From contig NZ_RWIT01000001.1 of assembly GCF_003944715.1 (NCBI RefSeq), forward strand, positions 682,001 through 746,000: a DNA stretch of 64,000 bases. The letters run 5' to 3'. This document shows positions 50,800 through 59,374 of this stretch, piece after piece. The position numbers were made by a program, and so were the translations under genes. The stretch is from Hymenobacter rigui. GTDB taxonomy: Bacteria > Bacteroidota > Bacteroidia > Cytophagales > Hymenobacteraceae. Within the stretch, counting starts at the first letter, position 1. Every line of letters begins with the position of its first letter. The notes below the pieces were generated by a model. It worked only from the letters and a program-made list of their open reading frames with translations, was not told the DNA's origin and made no database searches.

Positions 50800-50991
50800 A
50801 ATAGATTAGCGAAACGCTATTTTTCGGCATACGCTTTGTAACGAAGCGGCAGTGAATTTCCCGACCGGAAATCTGCCTTTCGGTCGTTTTGTGGGCGTAG
50901 CGTTGTATGAGCCGGCTTCTGGCATTCCCGGGCCATCCGCTCCGCCCTCCGAAAACCCTGACTGGTCCCCTTGCCGGTCAGGGTTTTTTGG
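50800..50991 (+). ncRNA. Candidate structured RNA with its own terminator
   Basis: Stems: CGCTTtgtaacGAAGCG-type hairpin (50832-50848), then GGCAG...ATTTCC/GGAAAT...CTGCC (50848-50877) as one 11-bp hairpin with a 3-base bulge, then a terminator CCCTGAC (50956-50962) with GTCAGGG (50977-50983) and six T. No plus-strand coding gene begins here. A promoter was not found, so it may be a read-through 3' UTR or a real small RNA. Confidence 0.35.
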
Positions 50992-51039
50992 TGCCCGGAA
51001 CCCGGGACCGGGCCTGCCGGTTGTCCGTAGTGGAATTCC

Positions 51040-51047
51040 TATCTTTG
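51040..51047 (+). promoter_or_regulatory. -7 promoter box TATCTTTG for the acyl-CoA dehydrogenase
   Basis: Exact TAnnTTTG match 26 bases before the ATG, with TTG 16 bases further upstream (51021-51023), downstream of the terminator at 50991. Confidence 0.6.
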
Positions 51048-51073
51048 GGCATCATTCCCACCCACTTACTATC

Positions 51074-52306
51074 ATGTCTTCAGAAACCGACGTACTGTCC
51101 ACCAAGGCCCAGGTGCAGCGCAACAAAGGCTCCCTGAATGCCGCCGGCTTCACCGATTACTACGACATCGACGAGCTGCTCACCGAGGAGCACAAGCTCA
51201 TCCGTCAGAGTATCCGCGACTTTGTGAAGCGCGAAATCAGCCCCAACATTGAGAAGTGGGCCCAGCAGGCGCACTTCCCGTCGGAAATTGTGCGCAAGTT
51301 CGGCGAGGTGGGCGCGTTCGGCCCCACCATTCCCACCGAGTACGGCGGCGGCGGCCTCGACTACATCAGCTACGGCCTCATCATGCAGGAAATTGAGCGC
51401 GGCGACTCCGGCATGCGTTCCACGGCCTCGGTGCAGGGCTCCCTGGTGATGTTCCCCATCTACCAGTACGGCTCGGAGGAGCAGCGCCGCAAGTACCTGC
51501 CCAAGCTGGCCTCGGGCGAGTGGCTGGGCTGCTTCGGCCTCACCGAGCCCGACCACGGCTCGAACCCCGGCGGCATGACCACCACCATTAAGGACATGGG
51601 CGACTACTACCTGCTGAACGGGGCCAAGCTCTGGATCAGCAACTCGCCCCAGAGCCAGGTAGCCGTGGTGTGGGCCAAGGACGACAACGGCCGCATCCGG
51701 GGCGTCATCGTGGAGAAAGGCATGGAAGGCTTCACGGCCCCCGAAATTCACAACAAGTGGAGCCTGCGCGCCAGCATCACCGGCGAGCTGGTGTTCGACA
51801 ACGTGAAGGTGCCCAAGGAAAACATCCTGCCCAACATCGACGGCCTCAAAGGTCCCCTGAGCTGCCTCGATTCGGCCCGCTACGGCATTGCCTGGGGCGC
51901 CATCGGTGTGGCCATTGATTGCTACGAGTCGGCCCTGAAATACTCGCTGCAGCGCGAGCAGTTCGGCAAGCCTATTGCCGGCTTCCAGCTGCAGCAGAAG
52001 AAGCTGGCCGAAATGATTACCGAAATTACCAAGGCTCAGCTGCTGGTGTGGCGTTTGGGTATGCTCAAAAACGCCGGCAAAGCCACCTCGGCCCAGATTT
52101 CGATGGCCAAGCGCAACTCGGTGGAAATTGCCCTGCACATTGCCCGCGAAGCCCGCCAGATTCACGGCGGCATGGGCATCACGGGCGAGTACCCCATCAT
52201 GCGCCACATGATGAACCTGGAGTCGGTGGTAACCTACGAAGGCACCCACGACATCCACCTGCTCATCACCGGCGCCGACATCACCGGTATCCAGGCGTTC
52301 AAATAA
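51074..52306 (+). CDS. Glutaryl-CoA dehydrogenase-like acyl-CoA dehydrogenase
   Basis: 410 residues. FAD enzyme that oxidises (and in the glutaryl type decarboxylates) a CoA thioester, in Lys/Trp degradation. FAD/substrate segments: CFGLTEPDHGSNPGGMTTTI, WISNSPQSQVAVVWAK, KWSLRASITGELVFDNV (characteristic of glutaryl-CoA dehydrogenase), LDSARYGIAWGAIGVA, then REQFGKPIAGFQLQQKKLAE and the catalytic-Glu region VVTYEGTHDIHLLITG. The frame opens 74 codons earlier but the ATG at 51074 follows the promoter. A C-terminal terminator follows. The electron acceptor genes are not here. Confidence 0.9.
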   Translation: MSSETDVLSTKAQVQRNKGSLNAAGFTDYYDIDELLTEEHKLIRQSIRDFVKREISPNIEKWAQQAHFPSEIVRKFGEVGAFGPTIPTEYGGGGLDYISYGLIMQEIERGDSGMRSTASVQGSLVMFPIYQYGSEEQRRKYLPKLASGEWLGCFGLTEPDHGSNPGGMTTTIKDMGDYYLLNGAKLWISNSPQSQVAVVWAKDDNGRIRGVIVEKGMEGFTAPEIHNKWSLRASITGELVFDNVKVPKENILPNIDGLKGPLSCLDSARYGIAWGAIGVAIDCYESALKYSLQREQFGKPIAGFQLQQKKLAEMITEITKAQLLVWRLGMLKNAGKATSAQISMAKRNSVEIALHIAREARQIHGGMGITGEYPIMRHMMNLESVVTYEGTHDIHLLITGADITGIQAFK

Positions 52307-52326
52307 ACCGCCGCCCGCGTATCTTC

Positions 52327-52363
52327 AAACGGCCGTTCTGCTGGGCAGGGCGGCCGTTTTTGT
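52327..52363 (+). terminator. Terminator of the acyl-CoA dehydrogenase gene
   Basis: AACGGCCG...CGGCCGTTTTT stem with a T run, 21 bases past the stop. Confidence 0.8.
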
Positions 52364-52392
52364 ATAAATACACCTATGAATATTTCTTAAGT

Positions 52393-52893
52393 ATGGGGAT
52401 GAGAATGACACTCAGGAAGGTCAGCAAGGTGGAGTTGCGTGAGTTGCTGATCAACCCTGATGGTATCTTTGATTTTATTGATAATGATGTTACGCAGGGC
52501 CAAGAGCTGGATTTAGACAAAGCGTGGCATGGGCTGCATTTCATGCTGACAGGTACTGCTTGGGAAGGAGCAGAACCGTTAGCCTATTTACTGGCCGGCG
52601 GCCATACTATCGGTAATGATGAAGAACATGACGTAGGCTATGGGCCAGCGCGTGGCCTAACCGACATTGAAGTCAAGCAGTTTGCCAATGCGCTTGATAC
52701 GATAACACAGGCAGAATTTCAGGCCCGTTATAACAGTGCGCGGATGGATGCTTTGGAAATCTATCCGATTGGTTGGAGCCAGGAGGCAAATCCACAGGAA
52801 ATGGTAGAGTGGATGACCAGCAGTTTTATACAGATGACAAAGTTTGTGGGCGGTGCGGCGGGTGAATCGGCTGCTTTGCTCATCTACCTTTGA
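52393..52893 (+). CDS. DUF1877 (YfbM-like) protein
   Basis: 166 residues, soluble. The MGMRMTLRKVSKVELRELL start and KAWHGLHFMLTGTAWEGAEP, PLAYLLAGG, DVGYGPARGLTDIEVKQFA are diagnostic of DUF1877, a family of unknown function. Base composition is visibly lower in GC than the surrounding genes, and codons like gat, att and gtt dominate, which fits recent transfer. An upstream in-frame extension through the preceding gene is not real; the start follows that gene's terminator. Confidence 0.88.
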   Translation: MGMRMTLRKVSKVELRELLINPDGIFDFIDNDVTQGQELDLDKAWHGLHFMLTGTAWEGAEPLAYLLAGGHTIGNDEEHDVGYGPARGLTDIEVKQFANALDTITQAEFQARYNSARMDALEIYPIGWSQEANPQEMVEWMTSSFIQMTKFVGGAAGESAALLIYL

Positions 52894-52897
52894 AAAG

Positions 52898-52936
52898 TAA
52901 AAAAAGCCCCAAAGCATGCACTTCGGGGCTTTTCCA
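52898..52936. terminator. Bidirectional terminator
   Basis: AAAAAGCCCC...GGGGCTTTT stem flanked by A and T runs, between convergent genes. Confidence 0.85.
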
Positions 52937-52953
52937 GGCAGAGAAAAATAAGG

Positions 52954-53346
52954 TTATTTCTTCTCCAGATAGTAAATCGTCTGGCTGAAGACGGTGTTAC
53001 CGCCGCTGATTACGTCGCTTGGCGACACGTTTACCAGGCGCCAGCCGTCGGCGGTGTACTGGTTTACGGCGGCCATAGCGGCTTTGTGTACTTCCGTCAT
53101 GTTGGCCGCCATTTGCTTGGCGCTGAAGCGGCTGAAGTCAATTTCCTTTACTTGCTCCTTGCCATCCGGCGACACTGTAACGATGCTGGCTTGGGCGTTG
53201 AAGCCCATCGACACGCGGGAAATAATCATCATATAGCCGCCGGCAGCTACGGTAGTTGTAGGTTCTGCAAATGGAGCAGAAGTAGCAGCGGGAGCAGCTG
53301 CGGCGGTGCTCAGTAACAGCGCCAGCAAAATCATGCGGGTTTTCAT
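52954..53346 (-). CDS. Exported DUF4177-like hypothetical protein
   Basis: 130 residues, signal peptide (MILLALLLSTAAAAPAA). C-terminal half QYTADGWRLVNVSPSDVISG, TVFSQTIYYLEKK recalls DUF4177-like folds in which GW-x-L-V precedes the last strand. No catalytic motif. A small periplasmic beta/alpha protein of unknown role; monocistronic with a shared bidirectional terminator. Confidence 0.65.
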   Translation of the reverse strand: MKTRMILLALLLSTAAAAPAATSAPFAEPTTTVAAGGYMMIISRVSMGFNAQASIVTVSPDGKEQVKEIDFSRFSAKQMAANMTEVHKAAMAAVNQYTADGWRLVNVSPSDVISGGNTVFSQTIYYLEKK

Positions 53347-53450
53347 GGGTACGCGTAGGAAATAGGGAGAGAGAAAAGTGAACAGCGGCTAAGTAGCAAA
53401 ATATGAGCCGATATTCAGTCCTCCTTATATAAGATGCCTCCCTCCGCTAC

Positions 53451-53912
53451 CTACCGCAGCTCGTCAAACGCATACTGCCCGGTACTCCAGAACTCATCCA
53501 GGGCCATGATGCGCGGCTTAAAGAAGGAAATCAGCTCCGGCCACTGCTCCCGGTTAAACAGGTTGGCGGGGCGTAGCTCCTGGTAAATGCGGCTAAAGGG
53601 CTGCCCGTTGGCATCCACGGCATCCGGCTCCCAGGTCCAGGTTTCGCCGGTGGCTTCTTCCAGCATCGGGCGCACCTCCCGAAACTGCTCGAAAAACAGC
53701 TCCCGCAGACCGGCATCGGGGTGGGTGAGGTCGATGCTGATGGTGGCGTGGCGGTTATCGGCCTGCATGCGGAAATACACGTGCTTGAGGCCGGTTTTGT
53801 AGTTAATCCAGTTGGTGGGCACGCCTTCGGCTGAGGGCACGGGCTGCATGTATTGCCCGAAAGTGGTCCAGAAAGCCTGGCGGAGTTGGGTGACTTCGTT
53901 CTTGCTGTACAT
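53451..53912 (-). CDS. DUF4268 domain protein
   Basis: 153 residues, soluble. Starts MYSKNEVTQLRQAFWTTFGQ and continues with WINYKTGLKHVYFRMQADNR, then LREFFxx-like LRELFFEQFREVRPMLEEAT, the usual DUF4268 motifs. Family of unknown function, sometimes near nucleic-acid or restriction genes, but not here. The ATG is only 7 bases after a TAnnTTTG box, so the mRNA would be nearly leaderless. Confidence 0.82.
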   Translation of the reverse strand: MYSKNEVTQLRQAFWTTFGQYMQPVPSAEGVPTNWINYKTGLKHVYFRMQADNRHATISIDLTHPDAGLRELFFEQFREVRPMLEEATGETWTWEPDAVDANGQPFSRIYQELRPANLFNREQWPELISFFKPRIMALDEFWSTGQYAFDELR

Positions 53913-53919
53913 CGTAGCG

Positions 53920-53927
53920 CAAAAGTA
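53920..53927 (-). promoter_or_regulatory. -7 promoter box TACTTTTG (leaderless arrangement)
   Basis: Exact TAnnTTTG match ending 7 bases before the DUF4268 ATG, so the transcript has almost no 5' leader. Confidence 0.55.
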
Positions 53928-54031
53928 CGGGCTGGCGCGGCCCGTGGTTCGGTAAGCTAACTACGGGGTGGAATGATGCGTAAACCCGCGCCAACGTGTA
54001 ATTTACGGCCTCAACCCAACTTGCTTCGCCT

Positions 54032-54364
54032 ATGTCTGCTCCCGCCGCTGGCCCCCTCGTACTGCTTGAATGCCTCGTGGCCGGTACTACCCACCGCGAG
54101 GGGCTGCGTGCCTTCGAGCCGCAGCTGCAGCCTAACCAGCCGCTGGCCCTGCAACGGGAACCCGACAGCTCCTACGATGACTGGGCCGTGCGCGTATACA
54201 CTACCGGCCCGGATGCCTTCTGGCTAGGCTACCTGCCCGAGGGCCACAACGAAACTGTGGCCCGTATGCTGGACGCCGGTTTCCCCATCACGGCCCGCCT
54301 CACCCACAAAGCCTGGGAGGAAGAGTGGCTACACCTGGAAATTGAAGTGCTGCTGGCGCGGTAA
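54032..54364 (+). CDS. Stand-alone HIRAN-domain protein
   Basis: 110 residues, essentially one HIRAN fold (about 9-105): LVLLECLVAGTTHREGLRAF, LQREPDSSYDDWAVRVY, FWLGYLPEGHNETVARMLDA and ITARLTHKAWE. HIRAN domains in HIP116/Rad5-type proteins bind 3' ends of single-stranded DNA or stalled forks. A free-standing bacterial copy may recognise damaged or unusual DNA. No helicase or nuclease is adjacent. No exact promoter box. Confidence 0.85.
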   Translation: MSAPAAGPLVLLECLVAGTTHREGLRAFEPQLQPNQPLALQREPDSSYDDWAVRVYTTGPDAFWLGYLPEGHNETVARMLDAGFPITARLTHKAWEEEWLHLEIEVLLAR

Positions 54365-54377
54365 GTGGTGGAAAGCT

Positions 54378-54538
54378 GTCATTGCGAGCAGCGCGAAGCA
54401 ATCCTTCCTTCACGTGGCACGAAACGCTGACCTACTCAAAAGTCCTTGCGCTTAGTGTAGAAGTAAAGGCTTTTCAGCTTTTCACAACTCATCTCGCTGA
54501 ACAGGAAGGATTGTTTCGCCGTGCCTCCTCGCAATGAC
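54378..54538. repeat. GTCAT hairpin family, copy 3
   Basis: GTCATTGCGAG (54378-54388) pairs with CTCGCAATGAC (54528-54538), and CAATCCTTCCT (54399-54409) with AGGAAGGATTG (54503-54513). It lies between the HIRAN gene and a convergent hypothetical gene. Confidence 0.85.
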
Positions 54539-54572
54539 CCGGCACAACTTCCCCTTTCACAATTTCACCGCT

Positions 54573-55535
54573 CTACCCCAACGTATCGGCCAACGCCAGA
54601 ATTTCCTGGCGGGCATGCTGAATTTCGGGGGCGTCGGGGAAGGTGTGCTGCACCCAGTGCGTGAAGCCGCTTACCATTTCGCCCACGGCCTGGCGGTTGC
54701 TTACCGGTGCCGCCTCCATCGTCGATTGTTCTTCTTCCGAGAGTACCGGAAAGGCATCTTCCAGCCCAATCCGGCTCATTACATCCGACACGAATACCAT
54801 CCCGCATACCTGCATGCCCTGGTAGAGCTGCACCAGCTCGGGCATAGTGAGGGTAAGCTGTTCCTGCGCCCGCACCCGGCCTAAATGCTCAATCAGCGGC
54901 TCCAAAGCAGCGGGCTGCAGATTCGGTAGCTGCGCCACGGCCCGCAGAAATGGGTGGTCGGCGGTATTGGGCAGGCTGTGCACCAGCAGCAGGGCCAGCC
55001 GGAGCATCTGGAGCTGGGGCTCGGCCAGGCGGAGGTTTGCCGCCGGGAGGGCCGGCGCGGGCTGCGCGGCCAGTACCTGCGCAAACGCTTCCTCAACCAG
55101 CAGGCGGTGCAGCCCCAGCGAGGCCACACCCACCGGAGCGGCCACTTGTTCTTCCAGCGTAGTCAGAAATGCGCCGCTCAACTCCAGACAATAGGTTTTG
55201 AGGGAATCGAGCTGGGCAGCATCAATGCCCATTTGCTGCTGCACATAGGCCAGCACCGGTACCGCCAACGACGTATCCAGCGTCAGACGGCCCAGCAGCA
55301 GCAAATGGTACAAAGCCAGCGGCTCCGTGCGCAGCTGTTCCAGCAGTTTCTGATGGGTTTGAATCTGGTTCAGCACCTGTACTTTGCGGGAGTTCAGGCT
55401 TGTCAGAGCGGCTAATGCTTGAGCTTCGGGGCGGCTCAGCAGCTCAGCCGTGGCCATGCCGTGCAGACTCAGGCAATGCGCCAGTTGGTCATAGAAATCG
55501 GATGGTAAGGCATCAAGCCAGGGTGCAGCAGGCAT
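54573..55535 (-). CDS. Helical hypothetical protein (320 aa)
   Basis: Soluble, Leu/Ala/Gln-rich, almost entirely helical, no signal peptide and no recognised family. Notable segments: MATAELLSRPEAQALAALTS, LLLLGRLTLDTSLAVPVLAY, then LALLLVHSLPNTADHPFLRA and LTLTMPELVQLYQGMQVCGM. Repeat-like helices suggest a scaffold or regulator. Divergent from ruvB with the 13-bp dyad between them; whether that site also controls this gene is unknown. Confidence 0.7.
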   Translation of the reverse strand: MPAAPWLDALPSDFYDQLAHCLSLHGMATAELLSRPEAQALAALTSLNSRKVQVLNQIQTHQKLLEQLRTEPLALYHLLLLGRLTLDTSLAVPVLAYVQQQMGIDAAQLDSLKTYCLELSGAFLTTLEEQVAAPVGVASLGLHRLLVEEAFAQVLAAQPAPALPAANLRLAEPQLQMLRLALLLVHSLPNTADHPFLRAVAQLPNLQPAALEPLIEHLGRVRAQEQLTLTMPELVQLYQGMQVCGMVFVSDVMSRIGLEDAFPVLSEEEQSTMEAAPVSNRQAVGEMVSGFTHWVQHTFPDAPEIQHARQEILALADTLG

Positions 55536-55601
55536 AGGAGAACGAGGGCAGATGAGGCCGCAAGTTACGCGCTGTTGCCAACCCGTTGCACTGTTGTAAA
55601 C

Positions 55602-55632
55602 CCATATTTGCTAATTTTGTTAGTAAATATGG
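55602..55632 (+). promoter_or_regulatory. Dyad around a -7 box upstream of ruvB
   Basis: CCATATTTGCTAA (55602-55614) and TTAGTAAATATGG (55620-55632) form a 13-bp inverted repeat with one mismatch. The spacer carries TAATTTTG (55612-55619), an exact TAnnTTTG match. A protein bound here would cover the promoter. Confidence 0.6.
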
Positions 55633-55719
55633 ATAATGAGTAATATTTTTTGCTAAAAAAGGCACCAACGCCGGCCCCAAAGTGTTACCTTTCGACACGC
55701 TGAACTACTCATTACGCTT

Positions 55720-56766
55720 ATGCGCGAACCGTATATGACCGGGAGCAACGACCACATGGACGCTTCCGAAAAGGACATTGACAAAGCCCTGCGGCCGCTT
55801 TCATTCGATGATTTCACCGGCCAGGGTAAGGTAGTCGAGAACCTGAAAGTGTTTGTGGCCGCGGCCAGGCACCGCGGCGAAGCCCTTGACCACGTGCTCT
55901 TGCACGGCCCCCCCGGTCTGGGTAAAACCACTCTCTCGCACATCATTGCCAACGAGCTGGAGTCGGGCATCAAAATGACCAGCGGCCCGGTGCTTGACAA
56001 GCCTTCCGACCTGGCCGGCCTGCTCACGAACCTGGAGCCCAATGACGTGCTGTTCATCGACGAGATTCACCGCCTGAACCCAGTGGTGGAGGAGTACCTG
56101 TACTCGGCCATGGAGGATTACCGCATCGACATTATGCTCGATTCGGGTCCGAATGCGCGCTCCGTGCAGATTTCGTTGTCGCCGTTTACGCTCATCGGGG
56201 CTACTACCCGCTCGGGCATGCTCACGGCCCCGCTGCGGGCCCGCTTCGGCATCAGTTCCCGCCTGGAGTACTACGATTCCAAGCTGCTGACCAGCATTGT
56301 GCTGCGCTCCGCCGAAATTCTGGGCACGCCCATCTACGAGGATGCGGCTTTCGAAATTGCCCGCCGCTCGCGTGGTACCCCGCGTATTGCCAACAATCTG
56401 CTGCGCCGCACCCGTGACTTTGCCCAGATCAAAGGCACCGGCACCATCACCCGCGAAATTGCCGAGTTTGCCCTCAACGCCCTCGACGTGGACCAGAACG
56501 GCCTCGACGAAATGGATATCCGCATCCTGAGCACCATCATCGACAAGTTCAAGGGCGGGCCCGTGGGGCTGAGCACAATCGCCACTGCCTGCGGCGACGA
56601 GGCCGAAACCATTGAAGAGGTATATGAGCCTTTCCTCATCCAGGAAGGCTTTATCAAGCGCACCAGCCGCGGCCGTGAGGCTACCGAGCTGGCCTACCAG
56701 CACCTCGGTCGGCCTATGCCCCAGCACCTGCGCGGGAATACAGCCACGGGCGAGCTGTTCAGCTAA
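55720..56766 (+). CDS. ruvB: Holliday junction helicase RuvB
   Basis: 348 residues, full length. AAA+ motor that, with RuvA, drives branch migration of Holliday junctions. Walker [15 protein letters not shown] (about 59-72), Walker [21 protein letters not shown], sensor 1 [10 protein letters not shown], arginine finger region [14 protein letters not shown], and the winged-helix domain ending in [12 protein letters not shown]. Start [20 protein letters not shown]; one further in-frame ATG exists but gives no better start. ruvA/ruvC are not adjacent. Confidence 0.98.
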   Translation: MREPYMTGSNDHMDASEKDIDKALRPLSFDDFTGQGKVVENLKVFVAAARHRGEALDHVLLHGPPGLGKTTLSHIIANELESGIKMTSGPVLDKPSDLAGLLTNLEPNDVLFIDEIHRLNPVVEEYLYSAMEDYRIDIMLDSGPNARSVQISLSPFTLIGATTRSGMLTAPLRARFGISSRLEYYDSKLLTSIVLRSAEILGTPIYEDAAFEIARRSRGTPRIANNLLRRTRDFAQIKGTGTITREIAEFALNALDVDQNGLDEMDIRILSTIIDKFKGGPVGLSTIATACGDEAETIEEVYEPFLIQEGFIKRTSRGREATELAYQHLGRPMPQHLRGNTATGELFS

Positions 56767-56777
56767 AACCACATTCT

Positions 56778-56863
56778 GTCATCCTGAGCACAGCGAAGGA
56801 CCTTATCCCGTTTGAATCGTATCGTTCAGATGGAATAAGGTCCTTCGCTGTGCTCAGGATGAC
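56778..56863. repeat. GTCAT hairpin family, copy 4
   Basis: Arms 56778-56809 and 56832-56863 are 32-bp reverse complements with one mismatch, starting GTCATCCTGAGCACAGCGAA. Immediately followed by the queG promoter box. Confidence 0.9.
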
Positions 56864-56864
56864 G

Positions 56865-56872
56865 TATTTTTG
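56865..56872 (+). promoter_or_regulatory. -7 promoter box TATTTTTG for queG
   Basis: Exact TAnnTTTG match 21 bases before the queG ATG, abutting the end of the hairpin repeat. Confidence 0.55.
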
Positions 56873-56893
56873 TCGTTCGCCTATTCAACCGCC

Positions 56894-57874
56894 ATGCTGC
56901 CCACTGCCCACTATACTGCTTTCATCAAACGCCGGGCGGCGGAGCTGGGGTTTATGTATTGCGGCATCAGTAAGGCTGGCTTTCTGGAAGAGGAGGCGCC
57001 GCGGCTGGAGAACTGGCTGAACCGCAACATGAACGGGCAGATGGCCTACATGGCCAATCACTTCGATAAGCGCCTCGACCCGCGCCTACTGGTGGATGGG
57101 GCCAAATCGGTCATTTCCCTGCTGTTGAACTACTACCCGCCCGAGGACCAGCAGCAGCCCGACGATACGCTCAAAGTCAGCAAGTACGCCTACGGCCGCG
57201 ACTACCACTTCGTCATCAAGGACAAGCTCAAAACCCTGCTCCAGGATATGCAGCAGGAGATAGGGGAGGTGGGCGGCCGGTGCTTTGTGGATTCGGCCCC
57301 GGTGATGGACAAGGCCTGGGCCAGCAAAAGCGGTTTGGGCTGGGTGGGCAAGAACAGCAACCTCATCCGGCCCGGCACCGGCAGTTTCTTCTTCATTGCC
57401 GAGCTGATTGTGGACCTGGAGCTGGACTATGATGGCCCCATCAAGGACTACTGCGGCACCTGCACTAAGTGCGTGGACGCCTGCCCCACCCAGGCCATTA
57501 CCGAGCCCTATATGGTGGACGGCAGTAAGTGCATCAGCTATTTCACCATCGAGCTGAAAGACCAGATTCCGCGGGAAGTGAACGGGCAGTTTGGTAACTG
57601 GGTGTTCGGCTGCGACATCTGCCAGGACGTGTGCCCCTGGAACCGCTTCGCGAAGCCCCACCAGGAGCCGCAGTTTACGGCCCACCCGGCCCTCAAAAAC
57701 CTCACGCCCGGCGACTGGCGGGAAATTACGCATGAGTTATTCTCGGAGCTGTTCCGGCAGTCGGCGGTGAAGCGCACGGGTTACGCGGGGCTGCAACGCA
57801 ACATTCGGTTTGTGCTGGGCGAGGAGACTAGAGCAGCGCCCGAAACAGGGGCCACCGAGGAGCCACGGATGTAA
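56894..57874 (+). CDS. queG: Epoxyqueuosine reductase QueG
   Basis: 326 residues. Cobalamin- and Fe-S-dependent last step of queuosine synthesis in t[23 protein letters not shown] start, [40 protein letters not shown] and KNSNLIRPG. The two [4Fe-4S] motifs are [17 protein letters not shown] and [13 protein letters not shown]. Length typical (without the C-terminal HEAT extension). The ATG at 56894 is preferred over an upstream TTG. Independent of ruvB, with its own promoter box. Confidence 0.96.
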   Translation: MLPTAHYTAFIKRRAAELGFMYCGISKAGFLEEEAPRLENWLNRNMNGQMAYMANHFDKRLDPRLLVDGAKSVISLLLNYYPPEDQQQPDDTLKVSKYAYGRDYHFVIKDKLKTLLQDMQQEIGEVGGRCFVDSAPVMDKAWASKSGLGWVGKNSNLIRPGTGSFFFIAELIVDLELDYDGPIKDYCGTCTKCVDACPTQAITEPYMVDGSKCISYFTIELKDQIPREVNGQFGNWVFGCDICQDVCPWNRFAKPHQEPQFTAHPALKNLTPGDWREITHELFSELFRQSAVKRTGYAGLQRNIRFVLGEETRAAPETGATEEPRM

Positions 57875-57880
57875 CCGCCC

Positions 57881-57942
57881 AAAAACGCCGGAGCCGGACG
57901 CTGGCCTGCTGTAGTGGCAGGGGGCGTCCGGCTCCGGCGTGT
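57881..57942 (-). terminator. Terminator of the 64-residue protein gene
   Basis: ACGCCGGAGCCGGACGC (57885-57901) pairs with GCGTCCGGCTCCGGCGT (57924-57940); on the minus strand the stem is followed by five T. Confidence 0.8.
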
Positions 57943-57970
57943 GGGAGGTAGTGGAAAGGAAAGCGGGAAG

Positions 57971-58165
57971 TTAAGCGGCAACCGGCTGGCGGAACACGCG
58001 GTTCAGCACCCGACGGTACAGTTTGGAGAACTGCTTGTAGCACCAGGCTTTCAATTCAGAAAGCTCTGCAGGCACCAGGTTCCGGAGAGCTTTGCGTAGT
58101 TCTTTCTCGAAAAGAATTCGGTCAAAGCTCACTTTGAGCAGGATGGTTTTAGCGTACTCAAGCAT
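57971..58165 (-). CDS. Small conserved-type protein (64 aa)
   Basis: MLEYAKTILLKVSFDRILFE start, then KELRKALRNLVPAELSELKA and WCYKQFSKLYRRVLNRVFRQ. Basic, helical, soluble. This short form is common and strongly conserved in Cytophagales, but of unknown function. The frame opens 19 codons earlier; ATG at 58165 is the family start. Preceded by a 273-base gap (58166-58438) that carries only the terminator of the ferritin-like cluster and AT-rich DNA. Confidence 0.78.
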   Translation of the reverse strand: MLEYAKTILLKVSFDRILFEKELRKALRNLVPAELSELKAWCYKQFSKLYRRVLNRVFRQPVAA

Positions 58166-58354
58166 GGGTATTGTGGTTAGCGGGTAGTGGGGTAAACAGA
58201 ACGGGGAAAGGTGGGCAGGCACTTGTACGGAACACTGTAAAAAAGGCTAACAAGTGTTAGAAGTTTTTACAGCGCTTTGTTGAAAGATACAAAAAAATAA
58301 CTGGTGAATACAAGCAAAGATGTCTCCATAGGCCAGTAGGCCGTACCCGAAGGC

Positions 58355-58390
58355 ATGAAAAAAGGAACGCTGAACACGTTCCTTTTTCTG
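58355..58390 (-). terminator. Terminator of the ferritin-like cluster
   Basis: AAAAAGGAACG...CGTTCCTTTTT on the minus strand, 50 bases past the last stop. Confidence 0.85.
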
Positions 58391-58438
58391 ATGGCAAAGC
58401 TCGAAAGCTAGTGTGTACGGAGCGTTTCCTGGCGGTTA

Positions 58439-59356
58439 CTAATACGTGAATACCTGCAGGACGCTTTCCGCTGTAACGGCTTCAATGGGCTCATCGAAGG
58501 CTTCGGCGACTTTAGCCAGAAGCGCGCTGGCACTAAGGGCGGGTGTGCCCACATTAATCGGCAGCGTAGAATCGAACGGGACCCTGGTTACGGCACCATT
58601 GAGCGTGACGTATTGCGAAATGTTGGTTTCGGTGGTGTACACCACATTCAAGGAGGAGCCGGTCGGGACTATGGCCGTATCAGTGGCGCTAACCCAGCTT
58701 TTTACGGTGGCTCCCCGCTGCCGGCGCATCGTGCGGATCTGGGCGGCGTGCCGGGCCTCGGTGGAGTGGGCGCGCACGGTGGTTTCCAGCAGATAGTTAT
58801 CCGACTGCAGGAAGGCGGCCTGTCCCTTGTACGTTTGCACGCTGGCATCTTCCAGCAGCTGCGCTATTTTCAGGAACGTATCCAGGTTGGTATAGACATC
58901 CGGGTACACGCTGGCTTGCGCACCATTGCGGCTACCCGTAAAGTCATAATTGGGCATAGCATCGAGGGTGCTGCCGGCGTTGGTAACCAACTGGCCATAC
59001 AGTGCAGCATGTTGCGCCTGGTGGCTCTGCATGGTCTGAATAGCCGCTTTGATAGCCGTAGTGCCGAAGAAGGCCGTGGGATTGGCCGGGCCGCCGGGCA
59101 GCAGGCCAAGGGCGCGGGAGTAAAACACATTCTGAAGATTTTCCAGCTTCAGAATCAGCTTCAGGGCATCCAGGCGGGTGCGGACGTCCTTTTTGCCGGC
59201 TTCTGCCGGGGTAGCGAGGCTGGTCAGCAGAGCGGGCAGAATGGCTGTGCCGGCCTGGCCCAGGCGCGAAAGAGCCGCCCGGCGCGGTGCCTGGGTGAGG
59301 GCCGTATTGTCAGTATCGAGAGTAGCCAGCCGAGCCAGCAGATGCAGGAAATCCAT
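58439..59356 (-). CDS. Ferritin-like protein with lost metal ligands (second partner copy)
   Basis: 305 residues, no signal peptide. Four-helix Ferritin_2-type domain, paralogue of the 60240 gene (the C-terminal region HSTEARHAAQIRTMRR equals HSVEARHASHIRYMRR there). But the ligand sites differ: LENLQNVFY replaces LEYLEEDFY and HQAQHAAL replaces HETAHVAL, so two carboxylate ligands of the first two helices are gone, while the later E..H pair stays. May bind only one metal or be a non-catalytic partner. It lies 18 bases downstream of the Tat-lipoprotein copy, probable operon. Confidence 0.85.
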   Translation of the reverse strand: MDFLHLLARLATLDTDNTALTQAPRRAALSRLGQAGTAILPALLTSLATPAEAGKKDVRTRLDALKLILKLENLQNVFYSRALGLLPGGPANPTAFFGTTAIKAAIQTMQSHQAQHAALYGQLVTNAGSTLDAMPNYDFTGSRNGAQASVYPDVYTNLDTFLKIAQLLEDASVQTYKGQAAFLQSDNYLLETTVRAHSTEARHAAQIRTMRRQRGATVKSWVSATDTAIVPTGSSLNVVYTTETNISQYVTLNGAVTRVPFDSTLPINVGTPALSASALLAKVAEAFDEPIEAVTAESVLQVFTY

Positions 59357-59374
59357 AAGAGAAGCAGGCAGAGC

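Noticed and set aside
51080..52258. 392-residue open frame antisense to the acyl-CoA dehydrogenase
   Set aside because: Complement of a confidently assigned enzyme; composition is typical of shadow frames in GC-rich DNA.
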